From positions 186,001 through 250,000 of the forward strand of contig NZ_NIXK01000001.1 of the NCBI RefSeq assembly GCF_002763455.1: a stretch of 64,000 nt of DNA, given 5' to 3'. Below, piece after piece: positions 46,107 through 54,793 of the stretch. A program made the position numbers and the translations under genes. Numbering within the stretch: the stretch's first letter is position 1; each line of letters opens with the position of its first letter. Under the pieces are notes generated by a model. That model was not told the origin of the DNA and ran no database searches. It saw only the letters and a program-made list of their open reading frames with translations. Origin of the DNA: Lentibacillus sediminis (GTDB lineage Bacteria; Bacillota; Bacilli; Bacillales; Amphibacillaceae).

Positions 46107-46416
46107 CCACCCTTTGTAAGGTTTATAGTAACATATTTTTGATGTTTGTCGTTTACCGAATTATTAGAGTTTGATTTGATTGATGCCCATTGAGTTACAT
46201 AACTGCGCCCACCGCCCTTACGATTTACTCTGAATTCAGAGTAATTACCGGATTTTTACAAAAAATGAGTCTAAATAACTATCCTTCTTAAAAAGTACCC
46301 ATATTCTGTCAGATAAATAAGTCTTTAGGCCTACAAAATTAGTAAAATTTACCGTTTCAAGCGGCTAAACCTGGGGTAATGATACTACAAGCAAGCAACC
46401 TCGCTTTGTCAAGGGA
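46107..46416. other. Divergent gap between gntR and the Tad operon
   Basis: About 310 bp, AT-rich, no gene. It holds a perfect 20-bp palindrome (listed separately) and must contain the gntR promoter on the minus strand. Confidence 0.5.
46225..46244. promoter_or_regulatory. Perfect 20-bp palindrome
   Basis: TTACTCTGAATTCAGAGTAA reads the same on both strands. It lies between the divergent gntR remnant and the tad operon, 173 bp upstream of the tad -35 box. Likely an operator; the cognate regulator is unknown. Confidence 0.55.
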
Positions 46417-46446
46417 TTGACATATTTTCCAGATTTGAAATAATAA
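46417..46446 (+). promoter_or_regulatory. Sigma-A promoter of the Tad operon
   Basis: TTGACA (46417-46422), then ATAATA at 46440-46445 (17-bp spacer) or TAATAA one base later. It is 47 bp upstream of the cpaB start. Confidence 0.65.
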
Positions 46447-46492
46447 CTCAAGGGCAACTACATAATTGAATAAGAAAGAGGGTTTACCATAC

Positions 46493-47311
46493 ATGCTGGA
46501 ATCGAAACGGAGAGCAATTATATTCTTTTTATTAGCAGTTGCATTGGCTGCAGTTTCCGGGTTTCTTGTTTTGCAGAAAGTTCAGGCAGTTAACACGAAC
46601 CTTGGGACGATGGTAACGATTTATACTGCTGGGGATGATATCCGATCAAGGCAAATGATTATGCCTGACCAAGTAACAACGGATGAAGTTCCACAGGAGT
46701 ATGTTCGCGATGAACATATCACCGATATGGAGGAATTGGTGAACAAAGTTTCGACGGTTCCATTAGCAGCTGGGGAAGTGATTACGACAAACATGCTAAA
46801 AGATGCTTCTGCGATAACAGATGCGAATAACCGATTGGTGTCTGTGCTGAGGTCGGATAAGGTGTCATTCGATGAAAGATTGGCTCCCTTGGACCGCGTA
46901 GATCTTATCGTTTCCCACAGTTTCGGGGATGGGCCGGTTACAGAAGTATTCATGGAAGATGTAAACGTGGCGAGGGTAAACACAACTGAGAATGAAGAAG
47001 ATGGAACTACTGATTTTAACGGTGTTCAGCTGGAGATCCCATTTGAAAGAGTTCCGGATTTAATACATATGCAGAATTACGCAGACAGCTTACGAATTGT
47101 GAAAGCAAATGTTTCAGAGGAGAACCCGCAGCAGCAGGAAGGAGAACAGGAATCATCTGAAGGCGATAATACGTCCGGAGATGCACCTGAAGAAAATACC
47201 GAAGAATCCGAGGAAAATAATAATACGAACGAAGAACAAGAATCCGAGCAATCGAATGACAACAACAACGAAAGTAGCAACGATGATGGCAATAACAATG
47301 GAAACGACTAG
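46493..47311 (+). CDS. cpaB: Flp pilus assembly protein CpaB/RcpC
   Basis: 272 aa. One N-terminal membrane helix (RRAIIFFLLAVALAAVSGFLV), then an SAF domain (TAGDDIRSRQMIMPDQV, PLAAGEVITTNML) and the CpaB/RcpC core (RLVSVLRSDKVSFDERLAPLDRVDLI). The last ~75 residues are a Glu/Asn/Asp-rich tail. SAF domains bind peptidoglycan or glycans; CpaB anchors the Tad machine in the envelope. Start chosen at ATG 46493, since the upstream TTG at 46466 has no site. First gene of the Tad operon. Confidence 0.88.
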   Translation: MLESKRRAIIFFLLAVALAAVSGFLVLQKVQAVNTNLGTMVTIYTAGDDIRSRQMIMPDQVTTDEVPQEYVRDEHITDMEELVNKVSTVPLAAGEVITTNMLKDASAITDANNRLVSVLRSDKVSFDERLAPLDRVDLIVSHSFGDGPVTEVFMEDVNVARVNTTENEEDGTTDFNGVQLEIPFERVPDLIHMQNYADSLRIVKANVSEENPQQQEGEQESSEGDNTSGDAPEENTEESEENNNTNEEQESEQSNDNNNESSNDDGNNNGND

Positions 47312-47332
47312 ATCAATCGCTGGAGGAACCGA

Positions 47333-48463
47333 ATGAGCAAAATAACTGATATTTACATTGTAGGGGATAATGCGGATTTGTCCGCGACATTAAAGGAACA
47401 AACAGATGAATCCTTTCAGCTGCACTTTCTTACTGCGGCTGATCTGAAAAAGGCAGACGCCCAGCTCATTTTAATTTTAAATAATGGAGAAACGGCCATT
47501 GATGATGCTCAAACAGCGTTATCCGAGCATCCCAGTTCTTCCATTATTTGTGTGAGTGATGAGGAAAATTTCAGCCTGCTCCGTAGCCTGAATCAGCTGG
47601 GGATCACCGACTTTTATGTACTTCCAGGAGAAGAGCTCATTTTCATGGAGCGTCTGGATGCGGTAGCGAAAGAAGCAGGCATAAAAAACGAGCTGGAAAG
47701 TGAATCCAGTTTCAAACGTGGCGGCGGCAAGATTTTCGCCTTTTACAGCGGAAGCGGCGGTACAGGAAAATCGATCATCAGCACAACATTTGCCCAGACA
47801 CTGAAACTGGAATCGACCGCAAAAGTTCTGTTTATTGATTTGAATCTGCATTATGGCGGGGCCGAAACATTTCTCGGCATGGACTCAAGTCGCTCGATTA
47901 TCGATTTGCTCCCCGTAATGGAGGAGCTTGGCGAGCATCATATCCGCAATGTTTCTGAGAAGGAAGAGCACTCGGATTTGAATGTGCTAGTCAGCCCGAG
48001 AGATGCAGAACTCTCAGAGAAAATTACCGAGGATTTCATCGTGAAACTGCTGCGGGCAAGCAAGCGGCACTATGATTTTATCGTCGTGGATTTGCCGGTG
48101 TGGATGGATGAACGAACACTGGCTGTCCTGGAGGAAGCGCATCGTATCTATTACCTTATGAATCTGGATACAGTGGCCATCCGCGTGCTGAAAAGTGTGG
48201 AAAACCTGTTTCAGCGATTGGGTGTCATCACACAGGACCGCTTTGAGTTTGTAATCAATTATAAGGCAAAAGAGAATGAGCTGACCAAAAAAGACTTAGA
48301 GCGCTTTGCGTCTTATCCGGTAGCATCCGAGATAAGGAAAGACAGAAAGAACGTGCAGGCATATGTGAACCAGGGGGAACCCTTACGGAAGAAATCGCAG
48401 GAAAAGAAGCTTCCTCCGTTCTCCAAAGACATACATAAATGGGTTCACTCCATGCTGAAATAA
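47333..48463 (+). CDS. cpaE: Tad pilus localisation ATPase CpaE/TadZ
   Basis: 376 aa. An N-terminal receiver-like domain (residues ~1-115) without clear phosphorylation set is followed by a ParA/MinD-type ATPase. Its P-loop is SGSGGTGKS, where the usual leading lysine of KGGxGKS is replaced. Further motifs: FIDLNLHYGGAETFLG and FIVVDLPVWMDERTL. TadZ marks the place of pilus assembly. SD GGAGGAA; 21 bp after cpaB. Confidence 0.88.
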   Translation: MSKITDIYIVGDNADLSATLKEQTDESFQLHFLTAADLKKADAQLILILNNGETAIDDAQTALSEHPSSSIICVSDEENFSLLRSLNQLGITDFYVLPGEELIFMERLDAVAKEAGIKNELESESSFKRGGGKIFAFYSGSGGTGKSIISTTFAQTLKLESTAKVLFIDLNLHYGGAETFLGMDSSRSIIDLLPVMEELGEHHIRNVSEKEEHSDLNVLVSPRDAELSEKITEDFIVKLLRASKRHYDFIVVDLPVWMDERTLAVLEEAHRIYYLMNLDTVAIRVLKSVENLFQRLGVITQDRFEFVINYKAKENELTKKDLERFASYPVASEIRKDRKNVQAYVNQGEPLRKKSQEKKLPPFSKDIHKWVHSMLK

Positions 48464-48479
48464 TGAAGGGGGTGGTCGC

Positions 48480-49850
48480 TTGGCACTCTTCCAGAAGAAT
48501 ACAAAAGTACAGCCCAAAAATGATTTAGATACAGGATTCATCTCCAATTCGGGCTATCTGGATGAACTCGTGGAACATTATAAAACCAGACTGCTGACCG
48601 AGGTAAACCTGGACCAGATTACCAGTCTAGGAGATTCCGATAAGCGTCTGAAGATTGAGCGTTTCATCAACCAGTTCATGTCAGAAGAAAAAGTGGTTAT
48701 CCCGAGACAGGATAAAGAACGCATGCTGAGTATGCTGATTGATGAGAGTGTCGGTTTTGGTCCACTGGAGCCACTGCTCAAGGACGACGATATAACGGAA
48801 ATCCTTGTAAATAACCCGAAAGAAGTCTATGTCGAGAAAAAGGGCCGTCTCCAGCGGGTAAACATTACGTTCAAGGATGAAGCGCATGTCCGGCATATTG
48901 TCGACAGGGTGGTCGCACCGCTTGGAAGAAGGATTGACGAAAGCTCGCCGATGGTCGATGCCAGATTGCCGGACGGAAGCCGTGTTAATGCGGTAATTGA
49001 GCCCATCAGTCTTGGCGGAACACTGCTTTCCATCCGGAAATTCCGCAAAACGCCATTTACTATGGATGATTTGCAGGAAATTGGAACCTTTACCGATGGG
49101 ATGTCCGAATTTATGCAAGCCCTGGTGCAAACCAAATTGAGCACACTTATCTCCGGAGGTACCGGCAGCGGGAAAACGACCTTGCTGAATGCGCTGGCTA
49201 AATCCATTCCGAATGGAGAGCGGGTCGTGACGATTGAGGATTCCGCTGAATTGAAATTTGACCGGCCCAATGTAGTTGGTATGGAAGCACGACCGCCCAA
49301 CGTAGAGGGAAGCGGGGAAATCACGATCCGTCAACTGGTGAAAAACGCGCTTCGTATGCGGCCGGATCGAATCATCGTCGGGGAGGTCCGCGGCTCAGAG
49401 GCATTCGATATGCTGCAGGCCATGAACACTGGGCACGAAGGATCGTTGACGACCGTCCACGCCAACACTCCGCTTGATGCAGTCAGCCGTGTGGAAGGTA
49501 TGGTCGTTATGGCCGGGATGGATTTGCCGACACATGTTATTCGCGACTACATAGCTGGTGCCCTTGATTATATCGTACAGGTACAGCGTCTCACGGATGG
49601 AACCCGGAAAATCACAAACATATCGGAAGTGGAGAAAAAAGAGGGGAACCAGATTGAAGTAAGAGACATCTTCCAGTTCCGCCGTACAGGGGTAGACGGA
49701 GAAGGAAACGTCAGAGGGTACTTCACTCCAACTGGTGTGGTTCCGAAATGTCTGCCTCATTTGGAAGTGTTCGGCATTCATCTTGATGAAAATCTGTTTG
49801 TCACAAGGGAGGAAAACGTCTATGGAATGGACAGTGTCCATACTTTATAG
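48480..49850 (+). CDS. cpaF: Tad pilus secretion ATPase CpaF/TadA
   Basis: 456-aa type II/IV secretion ATPase that powers pilus assembly. N-terminal domain ([22 protein letters not shown]), Walker [17 protein letters not shown] at about residue 225, Asp box [11 protein letters not shown], and Walker [30 protein letters not shown] with the His box TVHANTP. TTG start 48480 after GAAGGGGGTGG. It overlaps tadB by 29 bp. Confidence 0.95.
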   Translation: MALFQKNTKVQPKNDLDTGFISNSGYLDELVEHYKTRLLTEVNLDQITSLGDSDKRLKIERFINQFMSEEKVVIPRQDKERMLSMLIDESVGFGPLEPLLKDDDITEILVNNPKEVYVEKKGRLQRVNITFKDEAHVRHIVDRVVAPLGRRIDESSPMVDARLPDGSRVNAVIEPISLGGTLLSIRKFRKTPFTMDDLQEIGTFTDGMSEFMQALVQTKLSTLISGGTGSGKTTLLNALAKSIPNGERVVTIEDSAELKFDRPNVVGMEARPPNVEGSGEITIRQLVKNALRMRPDRIIVGEVRGSEAFDMLQAMNTGHEGSLTTVHANTPLDAVSRVEGMVVMAGMDLPTHVIRDYIAGALDYIVQVQRLTDGTRKITNISEVEKKEGNQIEVRDIFQFRRTGVDGEGNVRGYFTPTGVVPKCLPHLEVFGIHLDENLFVTREENVYGMDSVHTL

Positions 49851-50754
49851 TTTGGCAGTTTTGTCGCTCCTTCTATGCGGTTATTTCTTCCTCGGTTACC
49901 GGTCACAAAAGAAAGAATGGAAGCAGAAAGTAAAAAGATGGTTTCCGGAAGAAGAGCGCAAAAGCTTTATCAGCAAGTGGGGAGACCGGTTTGACGAGAG
50001 AGAGTCTTCGGATAAACTCCGGAGCAAGCTGCATAATGCGAACCTCAAATTGCTGCCATCGGAGTACCTGGGGATTTTAATTACGGGGTTTCTTGCATTG
50101 TTCATTATGTTTTACCAGATTTTCGGCATGGTTTTTTATTTGAGCATACTGCTGCCGGCCGCACTGCTGTTTGCAGCGAACTATCTATTATTCTATTTTC
50201 GCAAAAACAGCTACGAAATGCGGTTTAATGATCAGCTGAGCGAAATCTGCCGGATACTGGGCAATGCGGCTAGATCAGGGCTAACGATAAATCAGGGAAT
50301 TGATATTGTTGCCCGCGAAGTTTCCGCACCTGCAGGTGATGAGTTTAAACGGATATCCAACGAGCTGAAACTCGGAGTTAATTTGGAAACTGCTTTTAGG
50401 AAGATACAAAAACAGAATAAATCCCGTGATTTCAATTTGTTTATCGCAACACTCTTGATCCAGAAGAAAACCGGCGGGAATCTGGCACTGACACTGGATA
50501 CGATGTCCAACACATTTGAAAGCAGAAAAGTGTTGAATCAAATCATTAAAACCATGACTTCTGAACAGAAATATATTTCGTTTATTGTCCCAGCATTGCC
50601 AGTATTTTTAGTACTTGTTATGAACAATGTGATTGATGGCTTTATCGCTCCGTTATGGGAGAATCCACTAGGCGTTGTTATTCTGATTGTATTCATCGCT
50701 GCAATTGTTCTATCGTTTTTCCTGATTCGTAAAATTACAAACATAAAGGTGTAG
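49822..50754 (+). CDS. tadB: Tad pilus inner-membrane platform protein TadB
   Basis: 310 aa with N-terminal helix, two central helices and two C-terminal helices around a GspF-type domain (FNDQLSEICRILGNAARSGLTINQGIDIVAREV; LLIQKKTGGNLALTLDTMSN). Start ATG 49822 follows AAGGGAGGAAAA and lies inside the end of cpaF. It forms the membrane platform with TadC. Confidence 0.9.
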   Translation: MEWTVSILYSLAVLSLLLCGYFFLGYRSQKKEWKQKVKRWFPEEERKSFISKWGDRFDERESSDKLRSKLHNANLKLLPSEYLGILITGFLALFIMFYQIFGMVFYLSILLPAALLFAANYLLFYFRKNSYEMRFNDQLSEICRILGNAARSGLTINQGIDIVAREVSAPAGDEFKRISNELKLGVNLETAFRKIQKQNKSRDFNLFIATLLIQKKTGGNLALTLDTMSNTFESRKVLNQIIKTMTSEQKYISFIVPALPVFLVLVMNNVIDGFIAPLWENPLGVVILIVFIAAIVLSFFLIRKITNIKV

Positions 50755-50757
50755 CAT

Positions 50758-51693
50758 ATGGATGCATTAATTATTTTATCAATCATTGCTTTTTGGTTTT
50801 GTACATTGCTTTTTTTGAAACATCTCTGGTCCTTTTTGAACGGGAAACGGGATGTGTTGGGGCATGTCTCCGATGTGACACATGTCGACCCATTTGAAAA
50901 GAGGCAGAAAAAGAAAAACAGACGCGCACAGGTTTTTGACCGTGTGACAACATATGCTGATGACTTTGCCGATCTGGGCCAGCGCATCAATTTTTTCAGT
51001 GAAAACCATATGGTCGAAGAATGGCTGCGAAAATCAGGAAACCCGCTGCAGCTTACAGTAGCCCGGTTCCAGGGGCTGAAAATATTTCTCCTTGTTGTCG
51101 GTTTTTTCAGCGGCATCCTGGCAGTTATTATGGGGCTTCCGTTTTCGCAGTATATGATCATATTAAATCCGGTTATTGGCTATTTCCTGCCGATTGTACT
51201 GGTAAGGAGAAAGGTAAAGCAAAGACAGGACCAGATCAGGTCAGAACTGCCGGATTTTATGGATACAGTCAGTACCAGCCTGCAAGCTGGTGTGAGTCTG
51301 GATAACGCATTAAGGGAGGTGATTCGTTATTTCGATGGTCCGCTCCGTGAAGAGTTTTCCCGCTTTAATCAGGAAATTGATCTGGGGGTTCCCCGAGAAA
51401 AAGCGTATCGGGAACTGTTAAAGCGGAATGACAACGAGGAATTCCAGTCGCTGATTAAAGCACTGATTCAAGGGATGGATCTCGGAATACCGATAGCGAA
51501 AACGTTTAAAATTCAAGCAGATGAGTTGCGGGAGATTCGTCAGGAACAAGTAAAGGAATTGGCGGCCAAAGCTTCGCCAAAAGTGACACTGGTTACCACA
51601 TTTTTGATTGCGCCCGTATCCATTTTGATGATCGCCGGATTGATGGTCATGAACATGCTGATGGGTGAGAACAGTATTTTTCAGATGTTTTAG
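50758..51693 (+). CDS. tadC: Tad pilus inner-membrane platform protein TadC
   Basis: 311 aa, GspF-like: FMDTVSTSLQAGVSLDNALREVIRYFDGPLREEFSRFNQEIDLG and a C-terminal helix pair (TTFLIAPVSILMIAGLMVMNML). It starts 3 bp after tadB and acts with it. A hairpin immediately after the stop separates it from the pilin gene. Confidence 0.9.
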   Translation: MDALIILSIIAFWFCTLLFLKHLWSFLNGKRDVLGHVSDVTHVDPFEKRQKKKNRRAQVFDRVTTYADDFADLGQRINFFSENHMVEEWLRKSGNPLQLTVARFQGLKIFLLVVGFFSGILAVIMGLPFSQYMIILNPVIGYFLPIVLVRRKVKQRQDQIRSELPDFMDTVSTSLQAGVSLDNALREVIRYFDGPLREEFSRFNQEIDLGVPREKAYRELLKRNDNEEFQSLIKALIQGMDLGIPIAKTFKIQADELREIRQEQVKELAAKASPKVTLVTTFLIAPVSILMIAGLMVMNMLMGENSIFQMF

Positions 51694-51694
51694 C

Positions 51695-51722
51695 AGATAA
51701 GAAAGTTTATATTTTCTTATCT
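51695..51722 (+). terminator. Hairpin between tadC and the pilin gene
   Basis: AGATAAGAAA (51695-51704) and TTTCTTATCT (51713-51722), a perfect 10-bp stem with an AT-rich loop. No U-run follows. It may be a processing or partial termination site giving the pilin its own mRNA. Confidence 0.5.
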
Positions 51723-51799
51723 TGCATAAGTGTCATCAAGCTTTCGTCATTATAGATTGGTGAAAAGCAAAATTTAATAAAAAATCGGAGGAATGTAAA

Positions 51800-52018
51800 A
51801 TGAAATGGTTAAACGGAATGTTTGCGAAGGCAATGAACAGGGGCAAGGAACTAGCGCAGGAAGAAACTGGGTCTCAGACACTGGAATGGATTGGTATTGC
51901 TGCAGTAATTGTTATTCTTGTTGGGGTTGTTTCTACGGCATTTGCTGATGGGGACTTTGGGGATACACTGGTAGGCGCATTCAATGATATGATCTCTACT
52001 ATCACTGGAGGAGAATAA
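51800..52018 (+). CDS. flp: Flp-type pilin
   Basis: 72 aa, type IVb pilin. Hydrophilic leader (~23 residues, rich in Lys/Glu), probable prepilin peptidase site in EETG/SQTLEW with glutamate at +5, then a hydrophobic helix (IGIAAVIVILVGVVSTAF) and a short tail (GDTLVGAFNDMISTITGG). Major pilus subunit candidate. No prepilin peptidase gene is in the window. Strong site (CGGAGGA); flanked by stem-loops on both sides, which fits high, separate expression. Confidence 0.85.
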   Translation: MKWLNGMFAKAMNRGKELAQEETGSQTLEWIGIAAVIVILVGVVSTAFADGDFGDTLVGAFNDMISTITGGE

Positions 52019-52092
52019 ATTTACTAACATCAGTTTTAAGTACAGAGCTATGCTTAGAAGACTAGAGAAGAAGATGCCTTTAAGCATCAAAA

Positions 52093-52128
52093 CCCCTCCT
52101 CTGGAAGGTTTCCATAGTAGAGGAGGGG
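52093..52128. terminator. 10-bp perfect hairpin after the pilin gene
   Basis: CCCCTCCTCT (52093-52102) and AGAGGAGGGG (52119-52128); the loop contains GGAA/TTCC that can pair further. There is no U-run on the plus strand, but GGGGTTTT follows on the minus strand. It may stabilise the pilin mRNA. The rest of 52019-52359 shows no gene. Confidence 0.55.
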
Positions 52129-52359
52129 ATCCTAATTTGAAAAATCGCAGTTTATCACATATTTTAAAACACAACTGAACAATTGTATCGACACTTACTG
52201 GATCCTCAAGAAAGACGTTTTAATACTATTTGAACAGCACTCTAAGTATATTAAAAAAGAAGAAAACAGTCACAAAAAACTGTATAAATATTGTTTTGAG
52301 AAATTAAGGTTTGATTGATTAGGTGATTTAAATGTACAAAAAGGTAAGGGGTTTAAGTC

Positions 52360-53781
52360 ATGTTGAATAAAATGCGCTGGATATTATTAGTCATGTTAGC
52401 CTTGCTCATTTTTACAGGTTGCAGTAGTGATGAAAATGAAAGTGATGCTTCACAAAATACAGAAGAAAAAACCGAGCAAAAGAGTAATGGCCAAGAAGAA
52501 CAAGCAGAAAATGAGCAGCCTGATGATTCTGAATTGGATACTGATCAAAATGACACCCAGGAAATGTCCCTGCCTGACATTGAGCCCATCCCAACAGATG
52601 AAGAAGGGTTAGCAAAACAGCATCCAGGACCGCTTGCTTATGTCGATAGCATATATGATATGGAAGAAGAAATTGAAGAGCAATTAGTGCCAATGAGTGA
52701 GAATCCAACAGATGAAGAATATGAGAACTATTTACGTCAGATGTATTGGCTGGTGGCGAAAGATTACCCTGACCCTGAAGACATGATCAAAAAGTGGGAG
52801 TTTGCTTCGTTTGGAAACCCGGATTTGCCAGATTCGAAGTTTCATTTTAAAGAGAACTACAATATCGAGATTATTTTAGATTCCAGCGGCAGCATGGCAA
52901 ACCCAGCCGGCGATGGAACTAGGATGGATGTAGCAAAAGAATCGATTAACAGCTTTCTGTCTGAAGCTCCCGAAGAAGCAAATGTTTCCCTGCGTGTCTA
53001 TGGTCACAAAGGAACCTCTGCGGACAGTGATAAAGAACTTTCCTGTGGGGCGATAGAGCAAGTATATGGTTTTGATTCCTATGATGAGGAAGCGTTTCAG
53101 GAAGCACTAAACCAATTTCAGCCGATGGGATGGACCCCCTTGGCCGATGCGTTGGAACAATCCGAGGAAGCGTTAAGCCAGTTTGACGCAGAAAACAATA
53201 CGAATTTGATTTACGTCGTTAGTGACGGAATTGCAACGTGTGACGGGGATCCGGTTGCAGTAGCTGAGTCTCTGTCAGGTTCCAATGCCCAGCCAATCAT
53301 TAATATTATTGGCTTCCAAACAGATTCAGAAGCACAAGCGCAATTGAAAGAAATGGCTGAAGTGTCCGGAGGTATCTTTGCTTCCGCACAAGACGAAGAA
53401 GAACTGCAGGAAGAGTTCGATCGTGCCGAGGAAGTGCTCCAAGCATGGAATGAGTGGAAAGATGATGCTGACAGAGATCTTAGCGCGATGGAAACGGATA
53501 CTCACTTTGATATAATGGGTCTTCACAATGACTGGCATTTCACAACAATGGAAACTAGTAATAATTTACACGAAATGCTTCATGTCATTGATGACCTTGG
53601 TCTAATAACTTTTGAACAAAAGCGTGAACTTCAGAGCAGAGTAAGCGCGTTAAAAGATGAAATAGACAGCACAGTCAGTCAGCTTGAAGAAGATTTGAAA
53701 AAAATCAGAGAGCAGGATCTGCAAGAGGCGAGAAAATCAATTGAAGAGAAGTATAGCGAAGGAACTGAAAATGACTCTTAA
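52360..53781 (+). CDS. vWA-domain lipoprotein of the Tad locus
   Basis: 473 aa. Lipobox FTGC (cysteine about residue 21), acidic linker (residues ~25-70), and a von Willebrand A domain with MIDAS DSSGSM at 174-179 and GWTPLADAL, VSDGIATCDGDP. It ends in a long helical, charged tail (residues ~390-473, coiled-coil-like). Related to B. subtilis YwmC/YwmD. vWA proteins are recurrent partners of Tad/Flp pili and may act in adhesion. The reading continues in frame past the stop into clear coding-like sequence (next entry). Confidence 0.85.
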   Translation: MLNKMRWILLVMLALLIFTGCSSDENESDASQNTEEKTEQKSNGQEEQAENEQPDDSELDTDQNDTQEMSLPDIEPIPTDEEGLAKQHPGPLAYVDSIYDMEEEIEEQLVPMSENPTDEEYENYLRQMYWLVAKDYPDPEDMIKKWEFASFGNPDLPDSKFHFKENYNIEIILDSSGSMANPAGDGTRMDVAKESINSFLSEAPEEANVSLRVYGHKGTSADSDKELSCGAIEQVYGFDSYDEEAFQEALNQFQPMGWTPLADALEQSEEALSQFDAENNTNLIYVVSDGIATCDGDPVAVAESLSGSNAQPIINIIGFQTDSEAQAQLKEMAEVSGGIFASAQDEEELQEEFDRAEEVLQAWNEWKDDADRDLSAMETDTHFDIMGLHNDWHFTTMETSNNLHEMLHVIDDLGLITFEQKRELQSRVSALKDEIDSTVSQLEEDLKKIREQDLQEARKSIEEKYSEGTENDS

Positions 53782-53863
53782 GAGGCTTTACAACGAAGGG
53801 AAGAAATTGGAGAATTAATCGGTCAAAATGATGCCAAAGACGTTGAAAGAATCAGGCGATAAG
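53782..53863 (+). pseudogene. In-frame coding-like tail after the vWA stop
   Basis: Directly after the TAA at 53779 the same frame continues for 26 codons (EALQRREEIGELIGQNDAKD...) to a TAA at 53861-53863. Composition is that of the preceding coiled-coil tail. The vWA protein seems to have lost its original C-terminus to a nonsense change. The rest of the gap to 54066 also reads as Lys/Glu-rich fragments in other frames. Confidence 0.45.
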
Positions 53864-54066
53864 GACTCGGAAGAACTAAGTACACAGAAGGCTCAAAAAG
53901 CAAGAGAAAGTACAACACTGGAGCGCAAGACTGATTACCAAGGAAGTTGTAGCAAGTTACTTTTTTCATAGGGAGCGGGTATCCATCCCGCTTTCAATGA
54001 AAAATAGGTTTGAAAAAATGACAGAAACAAGATCACCCTCCCAAAATCATATAATGAGGCGATGAC

Positions 54067-54783
54067 ATGGAAAAACCACTGAAAAACACATGGGAAATTT
54101 ATACCGGCCAGTTTGAAAAAATACTGGTGCTTATGCTGACGACAACACTGCCGCTGCTGTTGGTTCATTCATTCGTAACAAATTACATATATGCAATTAC
54201 ACCAAGTTTTTCAGCCATTTATTCAGTGGCAGACATTTATTATGGACTTATAACATTATTACTCTATTTATATGCGCAAGTGCCTTATATCCGGTTTATA
54301 TATAACGAATACCGGGGCGTGGAACATAATTTGCGCTCAAGCATCTATCATTTTCTGGTAAATGGCTTTACGGTTTTTGTGTTTGCGTGCATTGTTTCTG
54401 TTATTAGTACGATCGGGTTTGCCCTGTTAGTTTTGCCGGGGCTGATCTTTTTGGCGCTGGTATTCCCGATCCCGTATATCAGCATTTTTGACGAGAAATC
54501 GGTCTGGAAGTCATGGAAGGAAGGGTTTCGGTTAGGCAAAAAGAATTTCTTCAAAATTATTTTGATTGTTACGCTGGCAGGGTCTGCAGAATTTATATTC
54601 GGTATTTTCGTGACGTATCAGCTGTTTAATATTACATCCTCGTTCGCAGCACAGATGATCACCCAGATGACACTTAATATTATTATTTATCCATTTATTA
54701 TCATGCTTATGACCTCGTTTATTCTGAAATGGCGTGAAGCACTGGAGACGCTGGAGGTTAAAGCTCAAGAAAATATAAGTTAG
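54067..54783 (+). CDS. Six-helix membrane protein of the Tad locus
   Basis: 238 aa with about six membrane helices. Between helices 4 and 5 it has the loop ISIFDEKSVWKSWKEGFRLGKKNFFKI, reminiscent of DUF975/GlpQ-membrane-type proteins of Firmicutes. No catalytic motif. It overlaps no neighbour and precedes the Trp-rich protein gene by 10 bp, so both are likely translated from one message. Role unknown. Confidence 0.75.
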   Translation: MEKPLKNTWEIYTGQFEKILVLMLTTTLPLLLVHSFVTNYIYAITPSFSAIYSVADIYYGLITLLLYLYAQVPYIRFIYNEYRGVEHNLRSSIYHFLVNGFTVFVFACIVSVISTIGFALLVLPGLIFLALVFPIPYISIFDEKSVWKSWKEGFRLGKKNFFKIILIVTLAGSAEFIFGIFVTYQLFNITSSFAAQMITQMTLNIIIYPFIIMLMTSFILKWREALETLEVKAQENIS

Positions 54784-54793
54784 AAAGGCAGGT

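Noticed and set aside
52049-52177. 42-codon frame after the pilin gene
   Set aside because: No ribosome site, and it spans the strong hairpin.
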